Source of the DNA: Cephalopachus bancanus | Lineage: Eukaryota > Chordata > Mammalia > Primates > Tarsiidae | Assembly (NCBI GenBank): GCA_027257055.1 | Contig: JAPVLO010000044.1 | Span: 2,542,001 to 2,606,000 of the forward strand | DNA length: 64,000 nt | Reading direction: 5' to 3' | The notes under the pieces: model-generated | What the model saw: the letters and a program-made list of their open reading frames with translations, nothing else | Told to the model about the DNA's origin: nothing | Databases searched by the model: none | In this document: piece by piece, positions 45,034 to 56,989 of the stretch | Layout of the letters: every line of letters starts with the position of its first letter | How positions within the stretch are numbered: position 1 is the stretch's first letter | Program-made: the position numbers and the translations under genes

Positions 45034-45569
45034 GGCTATGGAGCGCCTTCTGAACGGTTTAGATCTGCAATCTTGGTGGCAGCCCATCCGCGCTGATGCT
45101 CTCATTCTGCAGATTTTCCACATTGGTCAGGTTGGACAAAACACTCTAATCATCCTAAAACTTCAGTGGCCTATAACATAATAAAAGTTAATTTCCACTC
45201 ACTTGGTAGCCCAATGGTGTCCGTGGGAGGGGCTCTCCTGGGCAGCTCCTTCAGTGGTGACTCAGGGTCCAGGCTCCTCCCACTGGTAGTGGTAGTCAGA
45301 AAAACACCAAGGACCAGGCCTGGGAGGGCTTCACAGGATGAGCCTGGAGGTGGGCATTCCTCCTGCCCACGTTCTGGTGCCAGAATTCAGTTGCACACTG
45401 GTTGCGTACCCAGGAGGAAAAGGGGAACCACTTAGTGGAAACAGGAAAATAGATTCAGAGAGATCAAGTGGCCTGTCAAAGGAAACACAGCAAGTCAGCT
45501 TCAGAGGGAGACCAGTAGCCTGCTCTCTGGAGGCCTCATCATCTTTACCACCACCGTCCTCACATCATC
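45034..45569. other. Unassigned, possibly with old repeats
   Basis: 45090-45400 has repeat-like texture ('cttcagtggcctataacata'). A weak antisense MIR core (gattcagagagatcaagtgg) lies near 45450. Confidence 0.35.
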
Positions 45570-45850
45570 AGCAATAACAGGAAGCATTTGCTGAGCACCT
45601 GCTATGTGTCTGGTGCTGTCCTGGGCACTGAGACTCACAGCTAGGTAAGACACAGGCTTGGGGGAGACAGGGCCACCCAGCCTGCCCAGTTATGAAGAGT
45701 GAGTGCTACAGAGACTTTCCAGAAACTAGAGTTGAGGGCATTTACTGAAGGTGCAGAGATTGGGGCTGACCCTGCAGGGTAAGGGGTCAGAAGAATGAGG
45801 CTGGGCATTCCAGAGAGGGAAAGGATGCACAGAGGCAGAAAGCCCAGAAG
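45570..45850 (-). repeat. L2 3' region, antisense
   Basis: 'gcatttgctgagcacctgct', 'atgtgtctggtgctgtcctg', 'gggcattccagagagggaaa' and 'gatgcacagaggcagaaagc' are antisense L2 landmarks in order. Confidence 0.72.
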
Positions 45851-48774
45851 GCAGCACTGAAGATGGTTTGTGGAGTTGAGAGGGAAGGCTGGCCAGGAGG
45901 CAGGTACCAGGTGGTGAGGTCTCAAAGGTCAGGCTGAGGTGTGTGTGCACATAGAGGGGTTGGGGAGGAGTGGACAGGTGGTGTTGGTGCCCCCATATGC
46001 CCTGAACTTTCTCACCCCAGCACCCCCTCTTACCTGAGGGCTCTCTGATGACCAAAACCCTGGAAAGGTAACACTCCCCAGGGGCAGCCTTCCACCCATG
46101 ACTGACAGGAGGGGTGTGTAAATACCCCAGATTCCTCGTGCTCAGAGAAGTAGAGAACTCAGAAGTCCAGAGTCCACGCTGTGTCCCAGGGTTCCCAGCA
46201 ACATTATACTCTAGTTGCCTGGTGTGGCCCGTTGTGTGGCCACATGGCCTTTGGTCTGCCTTCCCTTCCTTTCTCACTATCCTACTCCTCAGGACTGTGC
46301 GCTGGTGCTTCCTGGGTCATCTTCCAGAAATCACCCTTGTACACTATCCATATGATTCTGTCATAAGCACAGTAGAAATTGCTGGCAGGTGTCCCTCCAC
46401 CAAATGACAGCTCACCCAACCCACACCATCACAGTGTCCCAGTGAGGCTGCAGGTTGTGACTGGAGGGGTGAGTTCAGTTTCTGTCAGAGGAGATGGGGG
46501 ATCTCCCCCGGCCTCCCCCCAGCTGCTGCCCTGCCTGCTCATGGTCCTCCCCTGGCTCTTGCAGAGGCTGCCTCTTGCGACAAGCCCACATCGGCTTGGG
46601 GGTGAGGGCAGCACACAGCCTCAGGGGAACACCCCCCATATGTAATAACCACATCAGAACTGTCCAAAGCACATGGAATCTGCTAGTAAATTGTGAAACC
46701 TAAGCCACAGTTCTCTGTTTTATGGTGTGAAAAGTACAAGAAAACCAAACTGCAAAGATAAAGGGGCACAAGCTGGGAGAAGCTGGCTGGATTTGCTGGT
46801 GTCCCATGTTGGCAATACAATGACACTCTCCTGCCTCAGGACTGGACACAGGGGCTCACGTGGGTCAGACCCCCACGCAAAATGGTTTTAGTTCTGTTCT
46901 ACCCGCTGCCTCAGGCCAGACTCCCCACGCCACACCCTGTGACAAGGGTTTGAACACAAGGAGTGTATCTGGGAGGGGGTCCTAGCAAGCACCAGTGGGC
47001 GATGTCACACAGAGAAGGGAGGGAGGCCAGCTGGGTGTGCTGATGAGCCCCTGCGCTATGGGCAGTGGGAGTTTGGTCCCGCCAAGGACTGTGGGAAAGT
47101 CAGAAAGCTGTCAGGCACTGGTTGAAGCCTGATCCCAGGGATGCTGGCTCCCCCATGCTTTTGCAATACAAGTCCCAGAAGCCAGAGAAAGCGTCCAGAA
47201 AAAGCCACAGTGGTTGCAGCAGGGAGCCATAGGGTCAGCCTGGACAAGAACAGGGCAGGGGGCATTTGAGTTGAGCACCAGCTACACCTGTCACACCTAT
47301 AGGGAAAGGGACAGGACTTTGGTGCTCTAAATACTGGCCCACCCAGCTCAGAATCCACTGAAGTAGAGACCAAGGAAAATGTTCTGTATAGGTGGCAGCT
47401 TTGTCACACTCCCCAATGTCCTCACAAGATGGAGGGAGGGATCTTTTCCCCTCTGCTCAATGACAGGCTTGATGCCCAGCCCTGTGCACCTTTGGGTGCT
47501 GAAATGGGCCCATTCTCAGGCTGTCTTCGGACTGCTTGAAAAGACAGAAGCTAGAAGAGAGATGGAACCCCATCACCACAGGAGAGACGGCAGCGTGAGA
47601 GGAGACCCTAACCTCCCCAGCCGAGGACCCCAGGGAGAGGCAGCAGGGTATGTGACTCCTCTCTGCTTTGGTGATATTTCCAGTCTTATTAGAGCTACAA
47701 GAAGGACCGGACCTCCTTTGTCCTATGACTTCCCCAAGCTAGCTCCCAGAACAGAGAAAGAAGAGGAAAGGGCACCCCTCTTCTAATCTTGAGTACAAAG
47801 TGGGGGGCTCCATTTTAGGGACTCTGCAGAGCATGGATTCTCAGAATCTGAAGATCAACTCGTGCCTGCCAGCCTCTGCTACTCAGAAAAACATAACCTG
47901 GTGAACCAAAGATTCCCTAGAGAAACCCCAAGTGGGAGGGACCCTGGATGGAGGCTACGGGGGAGGCCTTTCCCCAACAGCGAGTGGGTTGAGAATCTTC
48001 TCACAGCCCAACAGCAGGCTGAGCCCAGCCAGGCTGCCCCTGTGGCGTGCCCACTGGGAAGTGCCTGGCACCTCACCTACTTCATCAGTCCTGCAGATGA
48101 CCCTACTGGGAATGGCCCATTCCTACCCCTCGCTCACTTCTCTATCAGGCTGTCTGCCTTCTTTCTATGTTCGGTAGATTAGTTGAGTGGTGTGCATAGG
48201 AACGTTTTGGGGGTGTATGCATGCAAATATCATCTTTCGATTCTGTCTGTGATGTCTTTTGTGGCGTGGGAGGCCACTCATCCTGAGAGTTAGAGTGTGG
48301 ACAGTTCCTCAGCGCAAACTTGGGGGGGTGCTGTGTGAATTCTTGGGCTCCTGGCCGGGCCCCTATCTGTGAAGCAGAGGCTCACAGTTGGTCTTCAGGT
48401 TCATCTAGGTGCTGCTGGAACCCACAGAAAAGGCTGTGTGAGGGTTCTTAGGGAGAAGCAACCATAAACGAGGCCTTGCCAACCAAAACACCAGAAGCCT
48501 CTGGAGGGGTGTCTCTGAATCCAAGATGTCTGAAATAGGCATCCTTCCATGGGACTCACCCAGACTTGTGACTTGACAAGGATTCTGCCAAGAGGAGGCT
48601 AGGAAGGCCTCATATAAGGAAACCACTCGATGACCAGTGTCCGCCAAACCCAAGGCCCAGGCCTGGGCTCTGCCCCATGGGACCAGTGGAGCTGGGACCC
48701 TGCCCTGAGAAGTTTCAGACTAACTGGGGGAAGGGAGACAGACATGGGGCACAACAGCATCATAAGTAGTGCCT
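45851..48774. other. Longest repeat-poor stretch (2.9 kb), no gene recognised
   Basis: I recognise no repeat, exon or RNA gene. Open frames up to 183 codons occur on both strands with overlapping antisense partners, typical of GC-rich noncoding DNA. Confidence 0.4.
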
Positions 48775-48950
48775 TGGTCTCTGCATCAGAGTTACCTTGA
48801 TTAGTTCCTTGGCTTCTCTGAGCCTTACCCTTCTTGTTTGTAAAATGGGATAATAAGAGTATTTACCTCCTAGCATTGTTCTGGGAGTGAAATAATGCCT
48901 GTGGCACAATACCTAGCACATAGTAAGTGTTGTACGAACTGCTAAGTGAA
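48775..48950 (+). repeat. MIR, nearly complete
   Basis: 'gcttctctgagccttaccct', 'tgtaaaatgggataataaga', 'gcattgttctgggagtgaaa' and 'cctagcacatagtaagtgtt' are sense MIR landmarks. Confidence 0.87.
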
Positions 48951-49494
48951 ATCTGAGAGAGTGGCAAGAAGCTGTCCTACATAATAAAGGCTAAATTCTG
49001 CTGCTTTAGGCTTGGGGAAGGGCTTGAATTGGGATGGGTGGCAATGGGACAAAGAATCCTGCAGTGTCCAAGGTAGAAGTCACCTAAGGGATCAGGACCA
49101 GACCAAGATATGCAGGCCTTTCTGGAAGACTGGTAGAATATAAATAAGTCACTCGTGACTTAGACGAGAAGCCAAACTCTGAGTTAGCTGCCATCAGCCT
49201 CTCTCTCCTCTGCTGTTCCTCCAAGCAATTCTGCTCTGGCCCCAAACTTGCATCCTGCAATTATCCAAACAAAAGCCTAAAGTTAGCAGGACTGTCCACC
49301 TTAGAAGTCAATTTGGGGACCATCCCTTGTTACTCATGCATTTTCCTTGGGGTTTTACCCCCATCCCCAACTGACTTACCAAAGAATTTCTTCCAGAACC
49401 ACTGGAGTATTCTAGAACACTCCCCAAGAGTGAAGACAAGCACATACAACTTTTTTCCATCTTGCTTCATTTCCAAAAATCCTCTTATACAAAC
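48951..49494. other. Unassigned single-copy DNA
   Basis: No feature recognised. Confidence 0.35.
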
Positions 49495-49615
49495 CCTGTT
49501 AAAAATCATCTTGTCTCCATTTTACAGCAGACGAAACTAAGACCCAGAGAGGTTAAGGGACTAGTTTAAGGCCACACCACAGATTAGAGGTAAGGCCCGG
49601 CCTCCTGACTTTCCA
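49495..49615 (-). repeat. MIR, antisense
   Basis: 'tgtctccattttacagcaga', 'agacccagagaggttaaggg' and 'ttaaggccacaccacagatt' are antisense MIR landmarks. Confidence 0.78.
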
Positions 49616-50029
49616 CCCAGTACTCCCACCAAAAAGAACCCATCAGCCCCCTACACCTGGCTGGTATGGTCAGCACACCCGCATTAGCCCAGGGCCAGCT
49701 GTTGGAAACACTGGTGAGGCAGACCAAAGGTGGGCACCAGATTCTGAAACTGAGACCTACATGTCCTGGCACCCCTGCACATCCCCCACCAACCCCACTC
49801 ATACATATTTTATGGGGCTGTTCTCCCTTCCTTACAAACGGTGTCATTAATCTGCTCTCTGGCTGTGCGGAATAACATCCCTAAAGAACAGACCGCTTTC
49901 TGAATATTTTATCATTCCTCATTTCTTCTCCCCAAACTAATATATATTTACATAGTCTACCTCCTGCAGGAGAACTATATTGTTTTCTCTCAGTGCCCGA
50001 GAACTTAGACACAGAATTGCGCATAAGTT
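49616..50029. other. Unassigned single-copy DNA
   Basis: No feature recognised. Confidence 0.35.
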
Positions 50030-50424
50030 TAAAAAAAAAATACGCCTTGCTATTGATGTTGAAAGTGAGAACCAATCATCTATCAAGCTGTGAGGGAAGC
50101 CAAAGGAAGATTTGCATATGGTAAAAAGGAATAAAACAGACCCCCGCCCCACAGAGGGCTCCAACCAGAGGAGGCAGACATCTTTCCTCTTTCTCTAATA
50201 GAGTTTCCTTTCCACTCATGGTAGTTCTCAGCAGCCGCGAGAGCTAAGAGCTACTTTGTTAGCAAGGTCGAAAACTCACTGTTTGGAGATGCTTGAGGAA
50301 GAGACAAAGTTCTTGCAAAGTTTGACGGCGCCATTTTTATCATCATGGAATATCTGTTACAATGCGGGCGCAAACGTGAGTGGGGTCCATTTGCTACCCA
50401 ATGACTTCTTTTTTGACACCCCCC
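50030..50424. promoter_or_regulatory. Candidate conserved enhancer-like block
   Basis: A repeat-free block with the octamer atttgcat (50110-50117), 'accaatcatctatcaagctg', and CpG-containing sequence of high complexity (gacggcgccatttttatcat, gcgggcgcaaacgtgag). Texture-based call. Confidence 0.3.
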
Positions 50425-50535
50425 CCCGCAAAACAGGCTTGTGAGATAGGAAGACAGAGATGATGATCCCATTTACAAGTGACAGAAAACAGAGCCAGAG
50501 AGGGTAACATCCTGGCATGCGGGTGTAGCAAGAGG
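50425..50535 (-). repeat. MIR, antisense, diverged
   Basis: 'gatgatcccatttacaagtg' and 'cagagccagagagggtaaca' resemble the antisense MIR core. Confidence 0.55.
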
Positions 50536-50975
50536 CCAAAAAATAAAGCTATTCAACAGCTGACTCCAAAGTCCATTTTAAGAGAAAATTTTGTTTGGAA
50601 AAATACCTTGCTGGACCACTTTGCATGGGAAGGTGGGGCCCTGAAGTCATGTTTGCGGTGACAGTTTAGCAGGAATGTGGGGTGAGCTGGACTGGAGTCA
50701 GGGGCACCGACACGGCTGGCCACAGCCCACAGGGAAAGGCACTGAGTGAGGAAATTCCATGCGGCAGAGGCTCAGGGGCTCTTCCAGAGGATGACTAATG
50801 CCGATCTTTACTTGTCAGCTTCTGTCATATGCCCTTCCTTTCCCCTGAAACTGGCCAAGTGTCCACAGAATTCCCTGCACAAAGGAATTACTTTGTGCAC
50901 CTGGCATTAGGGGGAACATGGGGAAAGGGTTTAGATTTCCTTTGGAGTCAGAGCAGAATGCAGAAAAGGAACAGT
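50536..50975. other. Unassigned single-copy DNA
   Basis: No feature recognised. Confidence 0.35.
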
Positions 50976-51251
50976 TGTGGAGTCCATGTGCCTGTAATCC
51001 CAGCACTTTGGGAGGCTGAAATGGGAGGACTGCTTGAGTCTAGGAGTTTGAGATCAGCCTGGGTCACATAGCGAGACATTTTCTCTACAAAAATAAAAAG
51101 ATTAGTTGGGTGTGGTGGATCACAGCTGTAGTACCAGCTACTTGGAAGGCCGAGGAGGAAGGATCGCTTGAGCCCAGGAGTTTGAGGCTTTGGTAAGCCA
51201 TGAGCCATGCCACTGCCCTCCAGCCTGGGCAATAGAGTGAGACCCCAATTT
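50976..51251 (+). mobile_element. AluJ, 5' end lost
   Basis: 'gtgcctgtaatcccagcact' to 'aatagagtgagaccccaatt'. The first bases of the left arm are replaced by unrelated sequence. The tail has become a (GGAA)n repeat. Confidence 0.9.
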
Positions 51252-51284
51252 GGAAGGAAGGAAGAAAGGAAGGAAGGAAGGAAG
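51252..51284. repeat. (GGAA)n microsatellite from Alu tail
   Basis: ggaagga units with one gaagaaa interruption directly follow the Alu. Confidence 0.9.
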
Positions 51285-51888
51285 TCAGTCGTGGAGGAGT
51301 AGAGGAGAGATGGGGAGCAAAAGGGGAGCAGGCAGTCAGAGCTCAAAGTGACTGTGGAGGCGTGATACTCAGACATGTGCAGAAATCCCAGGAGGGCTTG
51401 GTCACCCTGCCACCTCCACCCCAAGACATGAACACAGGGTTTGTGTCTATTTCATGTACATCTTATAAATAGGTGACCTCCACAAGTGGGTTATACAGAG
51501 ATAAATAAAGCAGTCACAGCTCAAAGGGACTCAAGTTTTAAAACAGGAGGGCAGGCACAAGGCCAGGCAGCACCATCCACAAGCGGCAACTTGGCCAAGA
51601 ATGCAGAGCTGGGAAAGCAGAGTGAGGACAGAAGCGGCTCCAGACTCCCACAGCAGTGCTCCTGCCCTCAACCCTCTGCTGCCCCCGGGACAGCAAGCAG
51701 GCTTCCCGCCTCAGCCTTTCCTTTCTCTGCCTCAGTCCAGCCTTCATCTTGAAAGCCTTTTGCATCTAAAGGGCGAATTCTATGTTAAATAGGTCAGGAC
51801 GCCTGCCTTCCAGTCCAGCTCTCCAACACACTAACTCAGGATGAAGCATGAGGCTTATGGCCTTTTCACTTCAAAGTGACCCTGGCTG
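51285..51888. other. Unassigned single-copy DNA
   Basis: No feature recognised. Confidence 0.35.
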
Positions 51889-52500
51889 GCCAGGCGTCAT
51901 TGCTCACCCCTGTAATTCCAGCACTTTGGGAGGCCAAGGCAGGAGGACCGATTGAGGCCAGGAGTTCAAGACAAGCCTGGGCAACATAGCAAGATTCCAT
52001 TTCTACAAAAAAAATTTTTTTTTTAATTAACCAGGTGTGATGGCATGTGCCTATAGTCCCAGCTACTTGAGAGGCTGAAACAGAAGATCACCTGAGCGCA
52101 GGAGGTCAAGGTTACAGTAAACTACAATCACACCACTAGCAGGGCTCGGTGGCTCAGCCTGTAATCCCAGCACTTTGGGAGGCTTAGGTGAGTGGATTGC
52201 CTGAGCTCGCAGGTTCGAGACCCGCCTGGGCAACTTGGCGAGACCTCATCTCTACAATAAGTCAAAAATTAGCCAGGCATGATAGCACGCACCTGTAGTT
52301 CCAGCTACTTGGAAGGCTGAGGTGGAAGGATCACCGGAGCCCAGCAGGTCAAGGCTGCAGTGGCCAGGAGCGGCCACTGCACTCCAGTCTGGGCGACAGA
52401 GTGAGACTCCAACTCAAAAAAAAAAAAAAAAATCACACCACTACACTCCAACCTGGACAACAGATCAAGAACCCATCTTTTAAAAAAGATGTAAAGTGTC
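51889..52500 (+). mobile_element. AluJ split by a younger Alu
   Basis: The left arm and most of the right arm lie at 51889-52138 ('gtcattgctcacccctgtaa' to 'ctacaatcacaccacta'), and the end is at 52444-52500 ('cactccaacctggacaacag'). The break is exactly the insertion site of the Alu at 52139. Confidence 0.93.
52139..52430 (+). mobile_element. Lineage-specific Alu inserted into AluJ
   Basis: Full length with A box tggctcagcctg, B box ggttcgagacc and 'gtggccaggagcggccac'. aatcacaccacta is duplicated exactly at 52126-52138 and 52431-52443; the duplicated bases belong to the host AluJ. This fixes the age order of the two groups. Confidence 0.97.
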
Positions 52501-52794
52501 CCTGACCTCTTCTGACCTGTTGAGCTCCCGCCTGTGACCTGTGTCATGGTGTCTTGAGTGACAGCCACAGATACTGGCAACAGCACCTGGACAATGTCCC
52601 TGTCTCCACTTGAATCTCAATCCTTCTCCCAGGCTCTCTCCCCCGACACTGGCATAAGACACAGAGCAGGGTCTACCCAATTTGTCTCTGGGATCTGGGG
52701 ACAGACAGCAGACCCACCACAGAATGGATGGGTGGGAAACACTGCATGGATATAAGCCATCTCGCTATGACAGAGGACAGAAGTCATCACAAGC
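52501..52794. other. Unassigned single-copy DNA
   Basis: No feature recognised. Confidence 0.3.
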
Positions 52795-52970
52795 ACCCTT
52801 AATGAAGTGTTTGTTCTGTCCCAGGCTGTAGGTATCCTCACTTGATCCTCCAGTGATTAAATTAATGATGCTAGGCATCTTCGTTGTCCCCATTTTGTCA
52901 GTGAGGAAAAAGAGGTCCAGGGAGGCTGACTGACTGTCCAAGGGTCACATCACTGGCCAGAGCTCCTACT
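52795..52970 (-). repeat. MIR, antisense
   Basis: 'tgttctgtcccaggctgtag', 'cttcgttgtccccattttgt', 'gaaaaagaggtccagggagg' and 'ccaagggtcacatcactggc' are antisense MIR landmarks. Confidence 0.74.
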
Positions 52971-53439
52971 GACACCCCAACACACCAAGTAACAAACACT
53001 CCCTGGGTCTTTCTCCTGCAAGAGCATCACAAATATGGTCTGGGCTCAAGTGGCCTGAAGATTTGTCCACCACTAGCATGGGAGTGCCTTGGGGACAGGT
53101 TCTCTGTCACCTCCCCGGGGTGAATGTCATGCAGTAGGGCTCAAGATGGAGGGACATATGTGGGCATGGAAGGAAGGAGGAACAGAGGAAGCAGATCCCA
53201 ACAGCTCAGCGGGGTCCCCAGCTGGGCCCGCTTCCTGGTTGACCCAAGCCTGTGGCCAGCATAAACAGGTGGAGAAAGAGGAGGAGGAGGAGGAAGAGCA
53301 GGAGGAGGGGGACCCAGGCAGACCCATGGGGAGCCTGCCACCCCAGAAGGCGGGAGCTTCACACACACACTGAATTATTCAGCCAAGGATGCCGCAGGGG
53401 CCCGGGAGGTCTATGATGGTTGGGAGTTTCAAGGCCACT
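52971..53439. other. Unassigned DNA with GAG-rich run
   Basis: A purine-rich (gag)n-like run occupies about 53270-53312 and explains Glu- and Ser-rich frames. Nothing else recognised. Confidence 0.45.
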
Positions 53440-53645
53440 TAGGTGGACCAAAAGAGAAAAGAATTTCGTTCCGCCCGCTTATCTCCTAACCTTATAAACT
53501 CAGGATTAGCAGATCAAAGGCTGATTTGGCACAGGGAGGGACGTCGGTGGCTTTGGAGAGCAGTTTGGGCTCCATCCTTCATGATCAAATGAGCTTAGGT
53601 CATTGATAAATAAACAGCGTTTTGAATCCCTCTAATTGGGCGTGC
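53440..53645. promoter_or_regulatory. Candidate enhancer with TCF/LEF-type site
   Basis: A repeat-free block with agatcaaagg (53511-53520, a perfect TCF/LEF-type site), a GATA-type cttatct (53479), and 'cattgataaataaacag' (53602; forkhead-like). Texture and motifs only. Confidence 0.3.
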
Positions 53646-53814
53646 GGGTCACGCCTGAGCCAAGGCAGCCCACTGTCCTGAAAAGCTAGTGAGCCAGAGA
53701 GGGCCTGGGGGTGTTCCCACAGTGGCCATGAAAAGGAGTTCTGGGGAGCAGCCTGAGGGTCAGGGGCCCCAGGACAGCCCTCTTGGCAAGCCCAAGACTT
53801 TGGAGCTATGACTC

Positions 53815-53985
53815 TGAAGACAGGAGACAAGGATTCAAACTCCTGGGACTGCTACCAATGAACAAGATGACCCGGGAGGGTCCCACAAGATGCCAGTGCC
53901 TCCATTTGCTGTGAAATGGGGAAATGATGGTGTTGGTGACTACCCACATGAGGATTTGCCAAGTGCTAGGTATTGTGCATGAGAG
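53815..53985 (+). repeat. MIR
   Basis: 'gacaaggattcaaactcctg', 'gccagtgcctccatttgctg', 'tgaaatggggaaatgatggt' and 'caagtgctaggtattgtgca' are sense MIR landmarks. Confidence 0.72.
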
Positions 53986-54339
53986 GGAGGCGTTGCTCGA
54001 CCCAGGGCCCATGCTTTCAAGGATGGTGGAGACCAGCCTTGGAGGGCGCCTGCAGCCTGGGGGTGAGAACCCAGAGACCGGGATGGCAGGCCAGTCTTCC
54101 CAGTCCCTGATGAGTGATCCGCAGGCAGAGGCGTCATCCCTCTGCACCTTAGATTCCTTGCCTGCTGGATGTCCTCCCAGGGTGGAAGGGAGTTGTGTGT
54201 GCCAAGCACCCAGAGACGCAGCTAAGCAGGAGTTGTCTCCATCATCTGTAATGCTGTGCCCTCCTTGGTGATGTGAATGATCAATCATGTGCCGGTCACC
54301 TGCTGGTTGGTTCTTGGGTCCTATCCCTGCCCTTCTCCT
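53986..54339. other. Unassigned single-copy DNA
   Basis: No feature recognised. Confidence 0.3.
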
Positions 54340-54760
54340 CTGTTCTGTGTGGAGAGATGACATTCCCCAGAGTCCCTGACCACCTGGCTTCTGGATTGTT
54401 TTGGCCAATGGGAAGCACTGTGGCGAGGGAAGAGGGACAAGCCAGGTATTTCTCCTCTCACTGTGGTTCCTGTGGGATCTCCCACCGTGACTGTGTCAGG
54501 TCTGAGGTCCCGCTCCCCCCAGATAGCCCCACCAAGATTTGGGCTCATCCTCCTGCCGAGCAGCCCTAGCTCCTGGCTCTTGAAACACCACCCCCTCCCT
54601 CTGCCCTCTAGCCTTGAGGGTGGTAGCAGTTTCCTGCAGTTGCTAATCTTTGGGCTGCCTTACCTTTCTCTGTTTGGCTTCTGGCCCTTGTGTCTCTTAT
54701 ATAATCAATCCCCTCTATTGAATTCTGATTTAAAGACCTAGAGAGGCTTTTGATTTGTAA
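54340..54760 (+). repeat. Possible old mid-repetitive element
   Basis: 'attgttttggccaatgggaa', 'tgaaacaccaccccctccct' and 'gagggtggtagcagtttcct' resemble a known medium-reiterated family, but I cannot name it with assurance. Confidence 0.4.
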
Positions 54761-55399
54761 GGACCCTAGTTATCTATGTATTCATATGTCACTCATCCAC
54801 ACAGTGATAATCCAACAATGCTCTTGGCTAGACCCTAAGGAGCAGTTTCAAATAAGGCCCTGTCTCTCCTCAGGCTGATGCGGGGAGACAGGCACCTACC
54901 TTCGGGGGTACAAGCTGAGCAGGCCCAGAGCTCGCAGTGGGCATGGGCCAAGGGGGGCAGAGAGTTCACATGGCTAGCAATGGGGACCCAGGCCCATCCA
55001 CTCACCAGGCTCTTCCCGCCCACGATGGCCTGTGGGCCAAGCTGGAGTGACTGCTCCCGGTGACAGCAGAGAGAGGGAGACGCCAGGAGAGGAGGCACCC
55101 AGAGAGTCGCATGCAGGAGCAGAAGGAGTCCTGGTGTGGGATCAGCACAATGAGGACCATGAGTAGGTGCCTCCTCTCCAGGCCTCCACTGCCTTTGTGT
55201 GGCTTCTCATTCACAGAAAAGCGAATGGCTTGAAGGAGGTGATCTGCACCTTACATCCCTGCATTTTGGAGCCCCTGGCTGTTCATCACAAGGAGAAAAC
55301 ACAGGAAAGAGAAAACCCCCCTGAGCTGTGCACTTAGGCCCTTAACCTAAAGAAGTCACCAGGTCAGAGGCCTCTCAGTGCGCAGAATGTGTTTCTTTG
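54761..55399. other. Unassigned single-copy DNA
   Basis: No feature recognised. Confidence 0.35.
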
Positions 55400-55600
55400 G
55401 GTCAGGCAGGCTTGGGTCTGAGTCTGACTCTCCCATAATTTCTTGTGTGGCCCCAAGTAAGTCACTCTCCTCTCTGGGTCTCAGTTTCCCCATAAGAAAA
55501 ATGAGATCCACAGCAGTACTTATCCTAAAGGGCTGTACAGACTGAAAGAGCCGACATGTGAAAAGCTCAGCAAAAGCTGGCCACACTGCAGTGGAAACTT
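55400..55600 (+). repeat. MIR, nearly complete
   Basis: 'ttgggtctgagtctgactct', 'ttgtgtggccccaagtaagt', 'ctgggtctcagtttccccat' and 'gacatgtgaaaagctcagca' are sense MIR landmarks. Confidence 0.82.
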
Positions 55601-56504
55601 GATAGCAAGGCAGAAAGACTGAGGAACAGGGCCGAAACTTGACCGAAAGAGATGTCAGTGACCCAGGACTCCCTGACAATCCACCGTGGGAGGGACACTC
55701 TGCCCACTGAGGGATGTTGCCTGGGAGGAAGCTGGGGCGAAGAAAGCTGGCCCCCCAGAGCCAGGTGACATTTTACAGCAGCAGAGGAATTTCAGAAGGC
55801 TGATAGAGGTCGCATCCTCTCACACAGAGTCCCCAAAGCGTGCCTGCTTTCCCCCCCAAGGGTTTAGCCTTACACAGAGCCAACACCTGTGAGAGGGAGG
55901 GAATGAGCTCCCTGTGGGGGGATGGCCACACAGGTGTGGGAGACAGCCAGCTGCTTTCATTGGCTGCACAACAAACAGCCTGGAGCCATGAGACCCCTGG
56001 TCCAGCGGAGGCCTGGTTTGGGCAGTGCCCCCAGTGCTAGGCGCAGACTGTGCTAACACTGCCTGTGGTCACCCGGCAAGAACAGGGTTCCTGGGTGAAG
56101 GGGGTGGACAGGTGGGTGACCAGCCTGCTTCCTTCAAGCCCCCAGCCCCTCACTTGCTCCAGCTAAAAGTGATATCTCCCTGGGAGACCTGCTGCTGGCA
56201 CCGCTGGACCATGCATAAAACACCAGCCGGTCAGGTTTCCTCCTTTGAATGGCTTCATTCAGAACGAGCAGGGGTGAAAGGTTTATGGGAGGGATCACTT
56301 GGCTTCCTGGAGGGACCGGAGCAGCCCTGGCCTCTGCCTGGGCCCCCAGCCTCCCCGCTCTGTGCCTGGCACCTTGGCTCGAGGGCAGCCCACACAGAGG
56401 GCTCCCAGGCAGGGACTGGCTGGGGGTCGCTCCCTCTCCCAGTCCTTCAAGATCTTTTCTGGAACCCCTTAATGGAGAAAGAGGGGCCGCCCTGGCAAGA
56501 ATGA
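55601..56504. other. Repeat-poor GC-rich DNA, no gene recognised
   Basis: A 159-codon plus-strand frame (56025-56504) and an overlapping 88-codon frame lack recognisable motifs. Confidence 0.35.
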
Positions 56505-56690
56505 GACAGCTCTAGGTTTGAATCCAGCTTCTTCCACATTCTAGTTGTGTGCACTCCACCTTCTAAAACGTGCTCAGAGAGGTTAAGTGAGTTGTACAAA
56601 GACACACAGCCGGCAAGAGGCAGAGCCATCAAAATCAAATCCAGCTCTGTCTGACTCAGAACCATTTACTGCTGTGTCATTTGGTCGTGG
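56505..56690. repeat. Two MIR fragments head to head
   Basis: 'ctaggtttgaatccagcttc' (sense, 5' half) is followed by 'gctcagagaggttaagtgag' and 'caaatccagctctgtctgac' (antisense). The two halves point at each other. Confidence 0.68.
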
Positions 56691-56989
56691 TCTAAGGGCA
56701 GAGTGATTCAAGGGAATGGGTTATGGAGGAAAGAAAGTCCAGGGAAAACTGATCTGAAGTCAGCAGTTCGTGAGGGGGTTAGAATCAGGGCCTTCCCACA
56801 AAAACAAGTCCTGCTCTCCTTCCTTTTCCCTCTCTTTCTCACTCCCTTTTTCTTTAATTCATTTTTTTCTTCTTTATTCATTCAACAAGTATTTCCTTAT
56901 AAATATTTTCGTAATCATAAAAACATATGCTCACAATAAAAAACTTGAAGTTCCAGAAAAGTCAAGCTAAAAGAATAAAACTTTCCTAT

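Noticed and set aside
44621..45053. Frames of 84-133 codons with Trp-Ser-Leu-Thr type text, also seen at 27728, 58873 and 61399
   Set aside because: They recur at each antisense Alu and are translations of Alu, not a gene family.
45726..46277. 183-codon minus-strand frame
   Set aside because: Part of it reads through an antisense L2 fragment; no domain seen.
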